Below, in pieces: positions 56,361-64,000 of a stretch of 64,000 nt of DNA. Every line of letters starts with the position of its first letter. Position 1 is the first letter of the stretch. Source of the stretch: Allacma fusca (taxonomy: Eukaryota > Arthropoda > Collembola > Symphypleona > Sminthuridae); NCBI GenBank assembly GCA_947179485.1, contig OX359250.1, forward strand, positions 21,062,539 to 21,126,538, in the 5' to 3' direction. The position numbers were made by a program, and so were the translations under genes. The notes beneath the pieces are model-generated. The model was not told the DNA's origin. It worked only from the letters and a program-made list of their open reading frames with translations, and searched no databases.

Positions 56361-56605
56361 CTAACTCTCTCGCTAACTCTCTCTCTCTCTCTCTTCGTAA
56401 CTCCTGGTCTTCGGCCAAAGTCGACGTTCCTCCCATTCCTAAAACTCTCACTCGCTCCGTCTCTATAGCTCTAACTGCTACCAGCCTTCCTCATTACTTA
56501 CCACACTCGTCAGACTCAGTCGCAGTTCCTAGCGCACATTTCCACAATGAACATCCATCCAGTCTGCACTCGCTCGTAACTGACGGTGGGTGTGCTTCCT
56601 TTTAA
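56297..56605 (+). CDS. open frame of 102 codons through a CT tract
   Basis: No ATG; starts near a possible acceptor (gacttttag at about 56294). Codons 10-34 are Ser/Leu from the CT tract, but the last 68 codons are repeat-free, Ser/Pro/His-rich and end GGCASF before TAA. A minus-strand frame over 56507-56600 is also open, Cys-rich, and ends at a consensus donor (GTAAGTAAT at 56506-56498), so strand assignment is uncertain. Confidence 0.15.
56329..56394. repeat. interrupted (CT)n microsatellite
   Basis: Two CT blocks (56329-56357, 56378-56394) separated by ATTCTAA and related breaks. Confidence 0.95.
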
Positions 56606-56957
56606 TTACTCTTCATTCATTAGTACCTCTACTGCTACCGCTCAGAGCCACCTTTTCTATACTATTCGTCACTTCTCATTTGCATGGCTATGGCTAGTAG
56701 CAGCTCTGCCTGTGAAAATTCTCTCGTGTTCACAACCTCCTTCTTCTCTTGGCAGTTGTCAAGTCAAATTGTTGCAGGAGTTTTGGTGCCGGTGTTTAAG
56801 TTCCTTCTGTTTTCTACTAGTGTGTCATCATCACTTGTACTTGATTGAGTTGTCGCTTCAACATGTAAGCACTACGGATCCGATTGAATGGTACAGAACT
56901 TATACCTTTCTTACAATGTTGTTGTCACCCGTAACAACTATTAGTCGTGTAAATTGA
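56580..56957 (+). CDS. putative exon, 125 codons, unknown product
   Basis: Opens just after TAA (56578-56580 region) and runs to TGA at 56957 without simple repeats; no ATG before codon 110 in frame, so it would be an exon. Ser/Thr-rich start, then hydrophobic segments with many Cys and aromatic residues (FSFAWLWLVAALPVKILSC; CLSSFCFLLVCHHHLYLIEL), which suggests a membrane protein with two passes. Overlaps the end of the preceding plus-strand frame by about 20 bp in another frame. About three frames of this length are expected by chance. Confidence 0.22.
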   Translation: MTVGVLPFNYSSFISTSTATAQSHLFYTIRHFSFAWLWLVAALPVKILSCSQPPSSLGSCQVKLLQEFWCRCLSSFCFLLVCHHHLYLIELSLQHVSTTDPIEWYRTYTFLTMLLSPVTTISRVN

Positions 56958-57000
56958 ACGGGAATTAATATATTAAAGTCTGGGGTTGGTTTTAGCAATT

Positions 57001-57038
57001 TTTGTTTTTTTTTGTTTTTTTTTTTTTTGTTTATTTTC
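57001..57038. repeat. T-rich run with G interruptions
   Basis: T6-T12 blocks separated by single G. Confidence 0.9.
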
Positions 57039-57442
57039 TTGTCCAAGCCTGTAGCTCAAGGAAGGGTTAGATTGTAAGGCCAAAGTAAATAAAAAAAAAC
57101 TGAACTAACATGTTTCCAAAGTGGGTTTATCATTTCAGAAATAGATTCTGAGCGGAAAAAAATGTTTCTCCTGGGTTGGTTGATTGGTAGCGTGCACGTG
57201 TTCACTTGCCCGCTTCCACAGTGGCACTTCAACCCCCTCCTGTCAAATTGGTGTTAAGTTTTTCTCATTGGAGTCTTCCGTTTGTCTTCCTTAATTACTT
57301 CCACAGTTAACCTCAGTTGTCAGTCCATCCACAGTATCGTATCCTATAGAGGAGTTTACACAGTGCTACATTTTTTTCTTCTTTTTCTGTGAAACTACTA
57401 ATTTTCTTTTGAGGATATATTCCAACAGAATGTATTTTTTTT

Positions 57443-57454
57443 GGGGGGGGGGGG
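57443..57454. repeat. G12 homopolymer
   Basis: Directly after a T run. Confidence 0.94.
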
Positions 57455-57701
57455 ATATTTTGGAAGATTTTAAATTCTCAGTGTCGCGTGGGCTCCCCTC
57501 AGATTTTCTCAGTTAGTTAGTCAAAAGGAATTTTTAATGGGATAGTATGTGGTTGGATCGGAGAGGTTGAGTCCAAGAGCGGATCTTTGACCAGAGGACT
57601 AACCTCTCCTTGTGTATTTGATAGTTACTACATATATTTTTTATACATGGGTCCTTGACGGTATATATATAGTACAAGAGGGTTTTGGGTTTACGTTTAA
57701 G

Positions 57702-58003
57702 GAGCCATTTACTTGTGGAAACAACTCCGACTATACGGAGAAGGTAGTGACTGGGATTATGTCGTACTAGAGAAGCACTTCGGTCCTGATAGAGTAATGA
57801 AAAGCGGAGTTGTTCAACTATTTATCTTTGACACGCAAAATCCTTGTAGTACGGAGTTCAAACAAGGAACAAATTGGCACAGGAGAGATTTCTCGTCAGA
57901 TTTGATTGTCATTGGAAGAGAGGTTGTCTCAAACACTGATGGATATTGTAATGGTGCTAGGGAACACATTAACACTGAAAGTGTCACTACTCAAGTCATC
58001 TAA
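57702..58003 (+). CDS. putative terminal exon, about 100 codons
   Basis: Opens after a possible acceptor (gggtttacgtttaag at 57701) and reads to TAA with no simple repeat; no ATG before codon 30. Acidic/aromatic start (LWKQLRLYGEGSDWDYVVLE), two Cys and a Thr/Ser-rich end (HINTESVTTQVI). The stop is 115 bp before the 57-bp minisatellite. No poly(A) signal between. No family recognised. Confidence 0.2.
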
Positions 58004-58117
58004 TTGCAAGATGTCAATGTGAGGCCTACAGAACTGACGACTACTTCTTGGAAATATGTCTCAGAAATTAGATGCCAGATTTCCCCTCCTGGCACTTGTA
58101 AATTCTCGGAAAATTTG

Positions 58118-58305
58118 TCAGATACTAAATTAAACTTTAACTTAAAAAAATATATTTAAATTTGTATTTATTTCTCAGATACTAAATTAAACTGTAACTT
58201 AAAAAATACATTTAAATTTGTATTTATTTCTCAGATACTAAATTGAACTTTAACTTAAAAAATAGAACATTTAAATTTGTATTTATTTCTCAGAGACTAA
58301 AATTA
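58118..58305. repeat. 57-bp minisatellite, three copies plus a partial fourth
   Basis: Units begin TCAGATACTAAATT at 58118, 58175 and 58231, with a shortened one at 58290 (spacing 57, 56 and 59). Each has the pattern TCAGATACTAAATT, then AACTTAAAAAA and TTTAAATTTGTATTTATTTC. Copies differ by a few substitutions and small indels. Each unit ends T-rich into TCAG, i.e. resembles a 3' splice site. Confidence 0.95.
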
Positions 58306-58656
58306 CCAACAATTTATTCCTGTTCTTCGAAATGTTCTCAAAAAAAAATTTTTTTCTCTATTTTTAAAGCCTAAAAAATGTATTCAAAAGTTTCATTATT
58401 TGGTCGAATTTTTTTTTTAAATAAAAAAAATTCGGAGGGGTAGTTTTGAGGGAAATTGGTTTTTACCGCCTATTTTTTCACTTGCTCATAAAGTCATTGG
58501 AGTATCTTAAAGATCATTTAAAGAGGGAGTGAAGAGCTAGGAAGGAATGATTCGACTTTTGCCAGGTCAATAATTTTTCATAACAATCTTCATTTGATAT
58601 GTATATGTACTTGGATATGTATATTGTTGATTGTGAAAAAAGTTTTTTTCCTTCCT

Positions 58657-58702
<46 letters not shown>

Positions 58703-59511
58703 TCTCTCACTCGTTCTCTCGTTGCTGCATCTGGGTGTGCGGCGCAAAGGAAAATGGAATCTTTCTCCTCACTGAAGGTTTTTTAGCTCTCCGAAAACTC
58801 CTTCCCCATCTACGCTTTCCCCTTTGGCATAACCACGATTGATTATAAAATACATGCTGCATCCAAGTAGTCTTACCCTAGCTCCCTTCCCGTCTACATC
58901 GCTCGATCTTCCTATTATACTTCTAGGCAATCTCCAAGAGACCACTAGTGAACGTGTGTGCGTATACATTATTACGTTATAACTTTTTTGACTACGAAGG
59001 GAAAAAAAATATATTTTCAACTTTTCATTTCAATTTTTTCTCTTCCTTCTTCCCTTCCTCTCAAGTTCCACGATTGTACTTATTATGGAATTCTTAGTGA
59101 AGGGAAAAAAACTTGTATATTATTTTTTTCCTTAGTGATTTTTCTCCCCCAGTACGAAAGAATCTTCACTCTAAATATATATATAAAAAAAAAATATCTA
59201 CACATTGTATTCATTGATCCTGATAGGAAAATAGGAGAACTGAAGTTGTGTCAAAAAAAAAAATATTTTACGTGAGGGGAGGGGGGAAAAAGGAGTGTGT
59301 GAAAAAATTATATTCAAGTTTAAATATATAATTCCACTATGAAGGAGTTTTCAAGGAAATTTTCAACTTTTCTATGCTCACTTGTTACGGAAGTGTATTT
59401 CTATCTTGTATAAAGACGTGTAATAGGGAACTTGTGACGTCGACTCGCTCATTTCCCCAAATGATTATCATCATTATATCAATTGTGTGACTCCGCGGAT
59501 TATTATTATAG
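58306..59511. other. T/A-rich non-coding stretch
   Basis: Contains the CT tract at 58661-58698 and many short A and T runs. No gene called. An ATG at 59339 opens a 24-codon hydrophobic frame ending in TAA, which does not splice in phase to the next candidate. Confidence 0.4.
58661..58698. repeat. (CT)n microsatellite
   Basis: About 18 units. Confidence 0.96.
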
Positions 59512-60174
59512 CCGTAAGAATTTTTGTGGAGAGTATAAACCTCTGAAATATTCATGGTATGGAGAGGATCTCTTGTTGTTTCCTTCAGTCAATTTCTCCT
59601 CCACTGAATACGAAAAAAAAAATTCCGGTTGTTTTCGATTCCTTGAGTGTTTGTATACGACGGAAATAGTGAGATGCTTGGGAGATGAGCATTTTACATT
59701 GTGTTCAGTGATTTCAGATATTCCAAATCTTACTATTATGACAATGGAAAACTGCTCAAAATTTGCATTACTTGATATCATCGGGAACAGAAATGGGGAA
59801 TATTGTGCGATTACCACTTCTACGGCTGCCTTGTTCTCTGTGAGTATAATCTGCCCAAAAACTCAACTTGTTCTTGTCTATTTTTTTTTGAGAACTCATC
59901 TATTTCTCCTCCTTTTGTCTTCCCTTCCTTGTCTCTCCCTATCAATCCTCAAAAGTTGTATATGGAGGAATTACTTGACTGAGAGAGAGAGAGAGAGAGA
60001 GAGAGACCAAACGAGTGTGCAGTCTTTAGAGGCTTTTATTGAGCCTCGTGAGTTTCCATAGAAAGTCAAGGTGGCATGCAAATTTTTGTAATTTTGGACC
60101 CCCTTGACTCCCAGAGTTCCTGTTTCTTTGGAGTGACTCCATGTTTTGAGTGTGGAAATACAAAACAAACATAA
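59512..60174 (+). CDS. putative Cys-rich protein, two exons
   Basis: Exon 59512-59839 follows an AG after TTATTATTA (weak acceptor) and runs 109 codons to TCT|GTGAGTATAA, a strong donor, in phase 0. Exon 60115-60174 follows the acceptor cccccttgactcccag and reads 19 codons to TAA in matching phase, ending CFECGNTKQT. The 275-nt intron contains a pyrimidine-rich stretch and a GA tract. Ten Cys in about 128 residues, spaced through both exons, would suit a disulfide-rich secreted protein; a signal peptide would have to be in an upstream exon that I could not place. The unspliced frame runs 192 codons from 59483, the longest open frame in the window, but its last third is pyrimidine-rich and repeat-driven. 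No family recognised. Confidence 0.3.
59980..60006. repeat. (GA)13 microsatellite
   Basis: Uninterrupted; within the proposed intron of the model at 59512-60174. Confidence 0.96.
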
Positions 60175-60725
60175 AGGCCGGAGTATCTATGGTTTGGGGA
60201 TGATGCGCGCTCTCCGTGTGGGAAAAATTGTTTTAACAGACCAAAATGTATCCTTGTCTCGGGAATGTATTATTGAGAAATAATCAGTTGTGCTCTCATT
60301 CTGTCAGTTTTATTTGGAGATCCTGTGTGAGGTTTAGTAATGAATTGATTAGCTGAGCAAGAGTTGGGCTTTGGGATTACAAATTGAACAGTTTCTGTAA
60401 GGTTACTTTTTTTTTTTTTTGACTTCATCCAGAGAGAATCTGCCAATTAATTCAAGCCTCCGGCGTAAATTTTTGCCAATTTGAACTTGTCTGTTTGTGT
60501 GCAGATAAAGACACGAAATTGTTTTTGCATTTTAGAGGGGTGCTTTTCGTGAAGGGAAAAAAAAAATAAAGACGACGGTGTGAAGAGCGAGATGATGACA
60601 TGAAGTTTAGAGAGTTCTTCTCAACGTACATACATACAGACACAGTTCCAATAGAATGTACTTTGCCGTATGCACGGTAGAAGAGCTGTACACACACGTG
60701 TTGTTATTAGGAGGATCTGTATTTG

Positions 60726-60746
60726 TCTCTCTCTCTCTCTCTCTCT
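60726..60746. repeat. (TC)10 microsatellite
   Basis: Uninterrupted. Confidence 0.95.
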
Positions 60747-61470
60747 TCTCTAAATGCCTTTATATACCTATAGATATATAAATATATTGAGATAGGAATA
60801 AAGTTTGGAGTCAATGTGTATATGTCAATGCTCAGACTCTGATGAGTGGATCAAGTCATTCAAGTGTAGTTAGTGTGAAGGATTTTATAGCGAGCGTTCC
60901 GAACCATCAGGTGAAATTTCATAGGAAAATTACGTGGAGATACCTAATTTGGTAGTCTAACGATTCCTTGTTACTATTTTTCTAGAAACTCCAATCATTA
61001 TCGTTGATCATGCATTAATGAATAATATAACAGCTATTATGAAAGGTATTGTTTTAACGAGAGAGAGAGAGACGTTATTTTTTTTAGAGATGGAGTGACA
61101 ACGTTCTCCCAGTCATCGTAAATCCAGCTCAGCATAAATAATCGCTTGATAGATACTACTCTTCTGTAAGTCAGTCGCTCTAGATTGTCATTTAACCTTG
61201 GAATCCAAGAAATAGGCAATCAATAAGTTTTATCTGAACAAGGAAAGAACAAGAGGGGAGAGGGAAAAAATTCCTACTCAACATTGTTGTCTGACGAAAC
61301 AAGTTTTTATCTCCTCTAATGAGTGACCTAAACTTAATGATTCAGTTGGGATCATTTGAAGATGTTACCTTTTAATAACCCTGCAGGTATATTAAAAGTG
61401 TAATATATCTACTCAGTAAACACTGAAAATCTTTCAATCTGTTCTCTTCGTATAAAAAAAAGCTAATACT

Positions 61471-61520
<50 letters not shown>
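61471..61520. repeat. (TC)n microsatellite
   Basis: About 22 units with CG and TG breaks. Confidence 0.96.
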
Positions 61521-61750
61521 ACTCACCAACACTACTCATGCATATGACCGGCCTATATGCTCCTAGTCATTTGAGTATGTATGGTTCCGTGGGACTCCTG
61601 AGCGTTGTTAAATGAAGAATTACGGGGGAAAATAATAGTTTGATAATGCTCAAGTACTTATACTTGAACTCTTAATGCATTCGTAATACTCCTTGGAGGA
61701 AGATCGTAGGGCAGTATAGAAGAATGCGTCTGTAAGGTAGTTTATAAAAC

Positions 61751-61780
61751 TGTGTGTGTGTGTTTGTGTGTGTGTGTTTG
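61751..61780. repeat. (TG)n microsatellite with TTTG breaks
   Basis: About 14 units. Confidence 0.94.
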
Positions 61781-62441
61781 TACACCTATATATGTAGATG
61801 TGAATTTCGGCTGCATGTTTTAGTATGCAGGAATGAATCTATATTGAGTTTCGATAAGAACACCAAACTATGTGCGTTGCATTTATCCCTTGAATTTTGA
61901 ACTAGGAAGGTTATGTACAATGTGTGGACGATTTATACATGCTCGTACTTACGTACATCTCGTAATTTTGTAACATGTATGTATATCGAATAGGTACTTA
62001 TGACTCTCGGGGTATGTATCGGGACGGAGTCTCGTATCTGGTGTGTATTTAAGTATGTGGTATGTATTTAGTGTGCCTTGGAAGACATCCTACTTTGGTT
62101 CGTTAAATGCATGTGTGAGCGTCAACGGCACATGAGGCTGTGTATGTGGGTATGTGAGTTATACTATACAGGTATAAGTATGTACACAGACACTCAGAGG
62201 AGTAGTAGTAGTATCGTGATCTCTAAGTGAAGCCAATACTATACTTGACATTATTTGAATACACCCACCTGGTTTAATTTCTTGCTGGGGTTAATGAGTT
62301 GACAGGCTTGCATGAATATGCATGTGGAAGCATTAAACAGAGACTTGTTCACTTGTTCTCTCTCTTCTTGGTATTATTCTCCTTTCTGGCTGTCCGTGTG
62401 TACCTACTAAGTCAACATAACCCAGGTCCGTAATATCATGA

Positions 62442-62475
62442 GTCTCTCTCTCTCTCTCTCCCTCTCTCTCTCTCA
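62442..62475. repeat. (CT)n microsatellite with one CC break
   Basis: About 16 units. Confidence 0.95.
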
Positions 62476-63334
62476 CTCGCAGGATTAGTTAGATTCTCTC
62501 TTTATTAAACCTCTGTGAGTCAGGAGTCGCATAATAAAATTTTTTATTACTCATGATCAATGTAGGAGGACATGGTTCTTAAGTGACAACCTGGCTATAG
62601 CTCCAACTCAACTTACTCCACCCGTTTCAATTATAATTATGCATAATTCTAATGATGCTCAATGTAGAATTCAGGTTTTATACGATCGTCAAAGACGTTC
62701 ACTTTATACTCTGGATGCGAGCAGTGAATATATAAAACGTTTTTTTTTATTCTCTCCCTTACTGTGAGTGAGTGCAGCATTATCAAACATGTACCATTTT
62801 CCCTTACCATACATAGCTGATTCATTCAGTGAGACACCAATCTTGTGAGCAGAGCTCCCTACATAGCATTTACTGATACTCTATTATTTTATGTACGTTT
62901 TTATGCATTTATTCCATGAACATACCTCCAACACAAGGGACATTGTCTATCTACATTGTCCATTTACATGGTCCCAGTGTCCACGTCGTTGATTCGAGTC
63001 TCTTCTGTCTCTGATATTTATTTCCCATACCTAATTCCATATGTTTTTATATGTCTAATTCCTCCAACCTTCATAAATTCTTTGATGGTATCTTTCCCCC
63101 CCCTAGACTGGTGTCTCTTTGGAAAGTTTTGAGAAAAATTGCACTTTCCGCATATATTCCATAATTTCCCCATACTATAGGTATTTATCTATAGATACTT
63201 ACACCATGTGTCGCGTCCTTCGACTCGCCGCATTGAAATTCTTCCGTCATTTGTGTCAATTTCGAAATTAGTAATTTCATTCAAACCTGAACTCTCTCAC
63301 ACACACACTCCCGATGAGACGGCTCTGCTCTGAC

Positions 63335-63480
63335 TTTAAAGTTATTCAAACTTAAATCAATCCAAGTTAAATCATTCAAATGTCTTTGAAAGTTAATTCA
63401 TTGAAAGTTAATAATTCCCTGTAACTTATCATTGGTTTAACTTGTATCATTCAAACTTAAAAACTCCTTAGGATTTAAAA
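63335..63480. repeat. degenerate TTCAAA/GTTAA repeat
   Basis: TTCAAACTTAAA, TTCAAATG, TTGAAAGTTAAT and close variants recur irregularly every 10-25 bp in both orientations. Confidence 0.55.
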
Positions 63481-63981
63481 TATTCAAGCTGAAAAAAAAC
63501 TTATTGACTGTTGAAATTGGCATTTGCGAAATTACATAAAAGATTAAATTAGCATTTCATGTCCACCTGAATTGAAATTGGCTCTTGTAGTTCGGATCGT
63601 GCAGTGGAGGAAGAATAATTTGAAAGGAATATTACTGCCGTGGTCTGGGCCTGATACAAGAGGGAAAAAAAAAGTTTCCTGAATAAGATATGAAGTAAAT
63701 GGAGTGGGGTGGGAGAGAATGAGAGAGACTTGGTAACATTTTTTAATAAAAATGGAACTCGGGATTGTTTGATGTTTGAACTGCCAGGGACATGGGGAGA
63801 AGAGGTGGTGGTGGATTATGTGGAAGATGGGATGGAAGAGGTTATTTCATAAGGTTAAATCCAAGTGCATGTTGAGGGGCCTTGGCTGAGGGTAGGTGAG
63901 GTGCAGGCGCTTGCTTATGATAATAATGATGGTAATGTACGATGGAATGATTGAGAATTCAGGAGATGGAGTTATGATGTG

Positions 63982-64000
63982 GGAGAGAGAGAGAGAGAGA
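63982..64000. repeat. (GA)n microsatellite, truncated by window end
   Basis: At least nine units. Confidence 0.95.

Larger units (their letters stand above)
60175..64000. other. repeat-bearing non-coding stretch to the window end
   Basis: CT tracts at 60726-60746, 61471-61520 and 62442-62475, TG at 61751-61780, degenerate TTCAAA/GTTAA sequence at 63335-63480 and a GA tract cut by the window end (63982-64000). Open frames are short; no gene called. Confidence 0.42.

Noticed and set aside
45376..59872. Shared peptide ICPKTQ in frames ending near 45391 and at 59848-59865
   Set aside because: The DNA match is about 17 of 18 bases, which chance alone should give a few times in a 64-kb self-comparison on two strands. 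In the 59-kb copy it also lies beyond the best donor, so it would be intronic.
1..64000. CRISPR arrays, bacterial operons, insertion sequences, phage or viral genes, LTR or LINE proteins
   Set aside because: No repeat-spacer pattern, no ribosome-binding-site-led ORF series, and no recognisable transposase, reverse transcriptase, integrase or capsid motif in the frames read. Short repeats here are microsatellites or simple minisatellites.

Overview
This window looks like nuclear DNA from a eukaryote, most likely an animal and probably an invertebrate. Base composition is roughly 40 % GC by eye. There is no operon-like packing, no Shine-Dalgarno-led gene series, and no rRNA or recognisable tRNA. 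Instead a short tandem repeat turns up about every 1-1.5 kb, chiefly CT/GA and TG/CA tracts, with GATA/TATC, TAC, GAT/GAG and CTG/TTG tracts as well. Where exons can be proposed they are short and end in standard GT...AG splice signals. I cannot name the phylum; a crustacean or a flatworm would fit, but nothing here decides it.

No protein of a known family could be recognised. The open frames have to be read against chance. At this composition a stop codon falls about once in 16 codons, so roughly 160 stop-to-stop frames of 60 codons or more are expected in six frames of 64 kb, and CT, GA, TG and CA tracts lengthen frames further because they contain no stops. The number seen is about that. 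Many frames look protein-like when read by eye, often on both strands of the same DNA, so appearance alone is weak evidence. I therefore list only frames with something extra: an ATG and a frame of at least about 80 codons free of simple repeats, good splice sites in a matching phase, a poly(A) signal at the right place, or unusual CpG density. Confidence is kept low (0.12-0.35) for all of them.

Layout. 0-12 kb: possible small three-exon gene at 616-1016; a CpG-dense GC-rich patch at 2.75-2.82 kb; minus-strand exon candidates near 4.2, 5.1, 6.5, 9.3 and 11.2 kb; the longest TG tract at 7.06-7.14 kb. 12-30 kb: mostly repeats and unique non-coding sequence, with candidates at 15.74-16.08 (minus), 20.05-20.57 (signal-peptide-like, three exons), 24.6-25.7 (a 142-codon ORF, then a two-exon model with AATAAA) and 27.53-27.63 (minus, Ala/Thr-rich first exon). 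30-45 kb: candidates at 30.7-31.05, 32.4-33.05, 33.5, 35.9-36.3 (minus, 127 codons), 38.7-39.8 (convergent pair) and 43.0-45.4. 45-64 kb: a compact locus at 49.7-50.1, a cluster at 52.8-53.8, a CpG-dense two-strand ORF island at 56.08-56.96, a 57-bp minisatellite at 58.1-58.3 and a Cys-rich two-exon model at 59.5-60.2.

If some of these models are real they encode small, lineage-restricted, often secreted-looking proteins rather than a pathway, and I see no sign that they work together. The clearest sequence-level signals are not genes: strong over-representation of the dispersed palindrome TACATATGTA, and a strand bias of CT over GA tracts in the first half of the window that disappears in the second.
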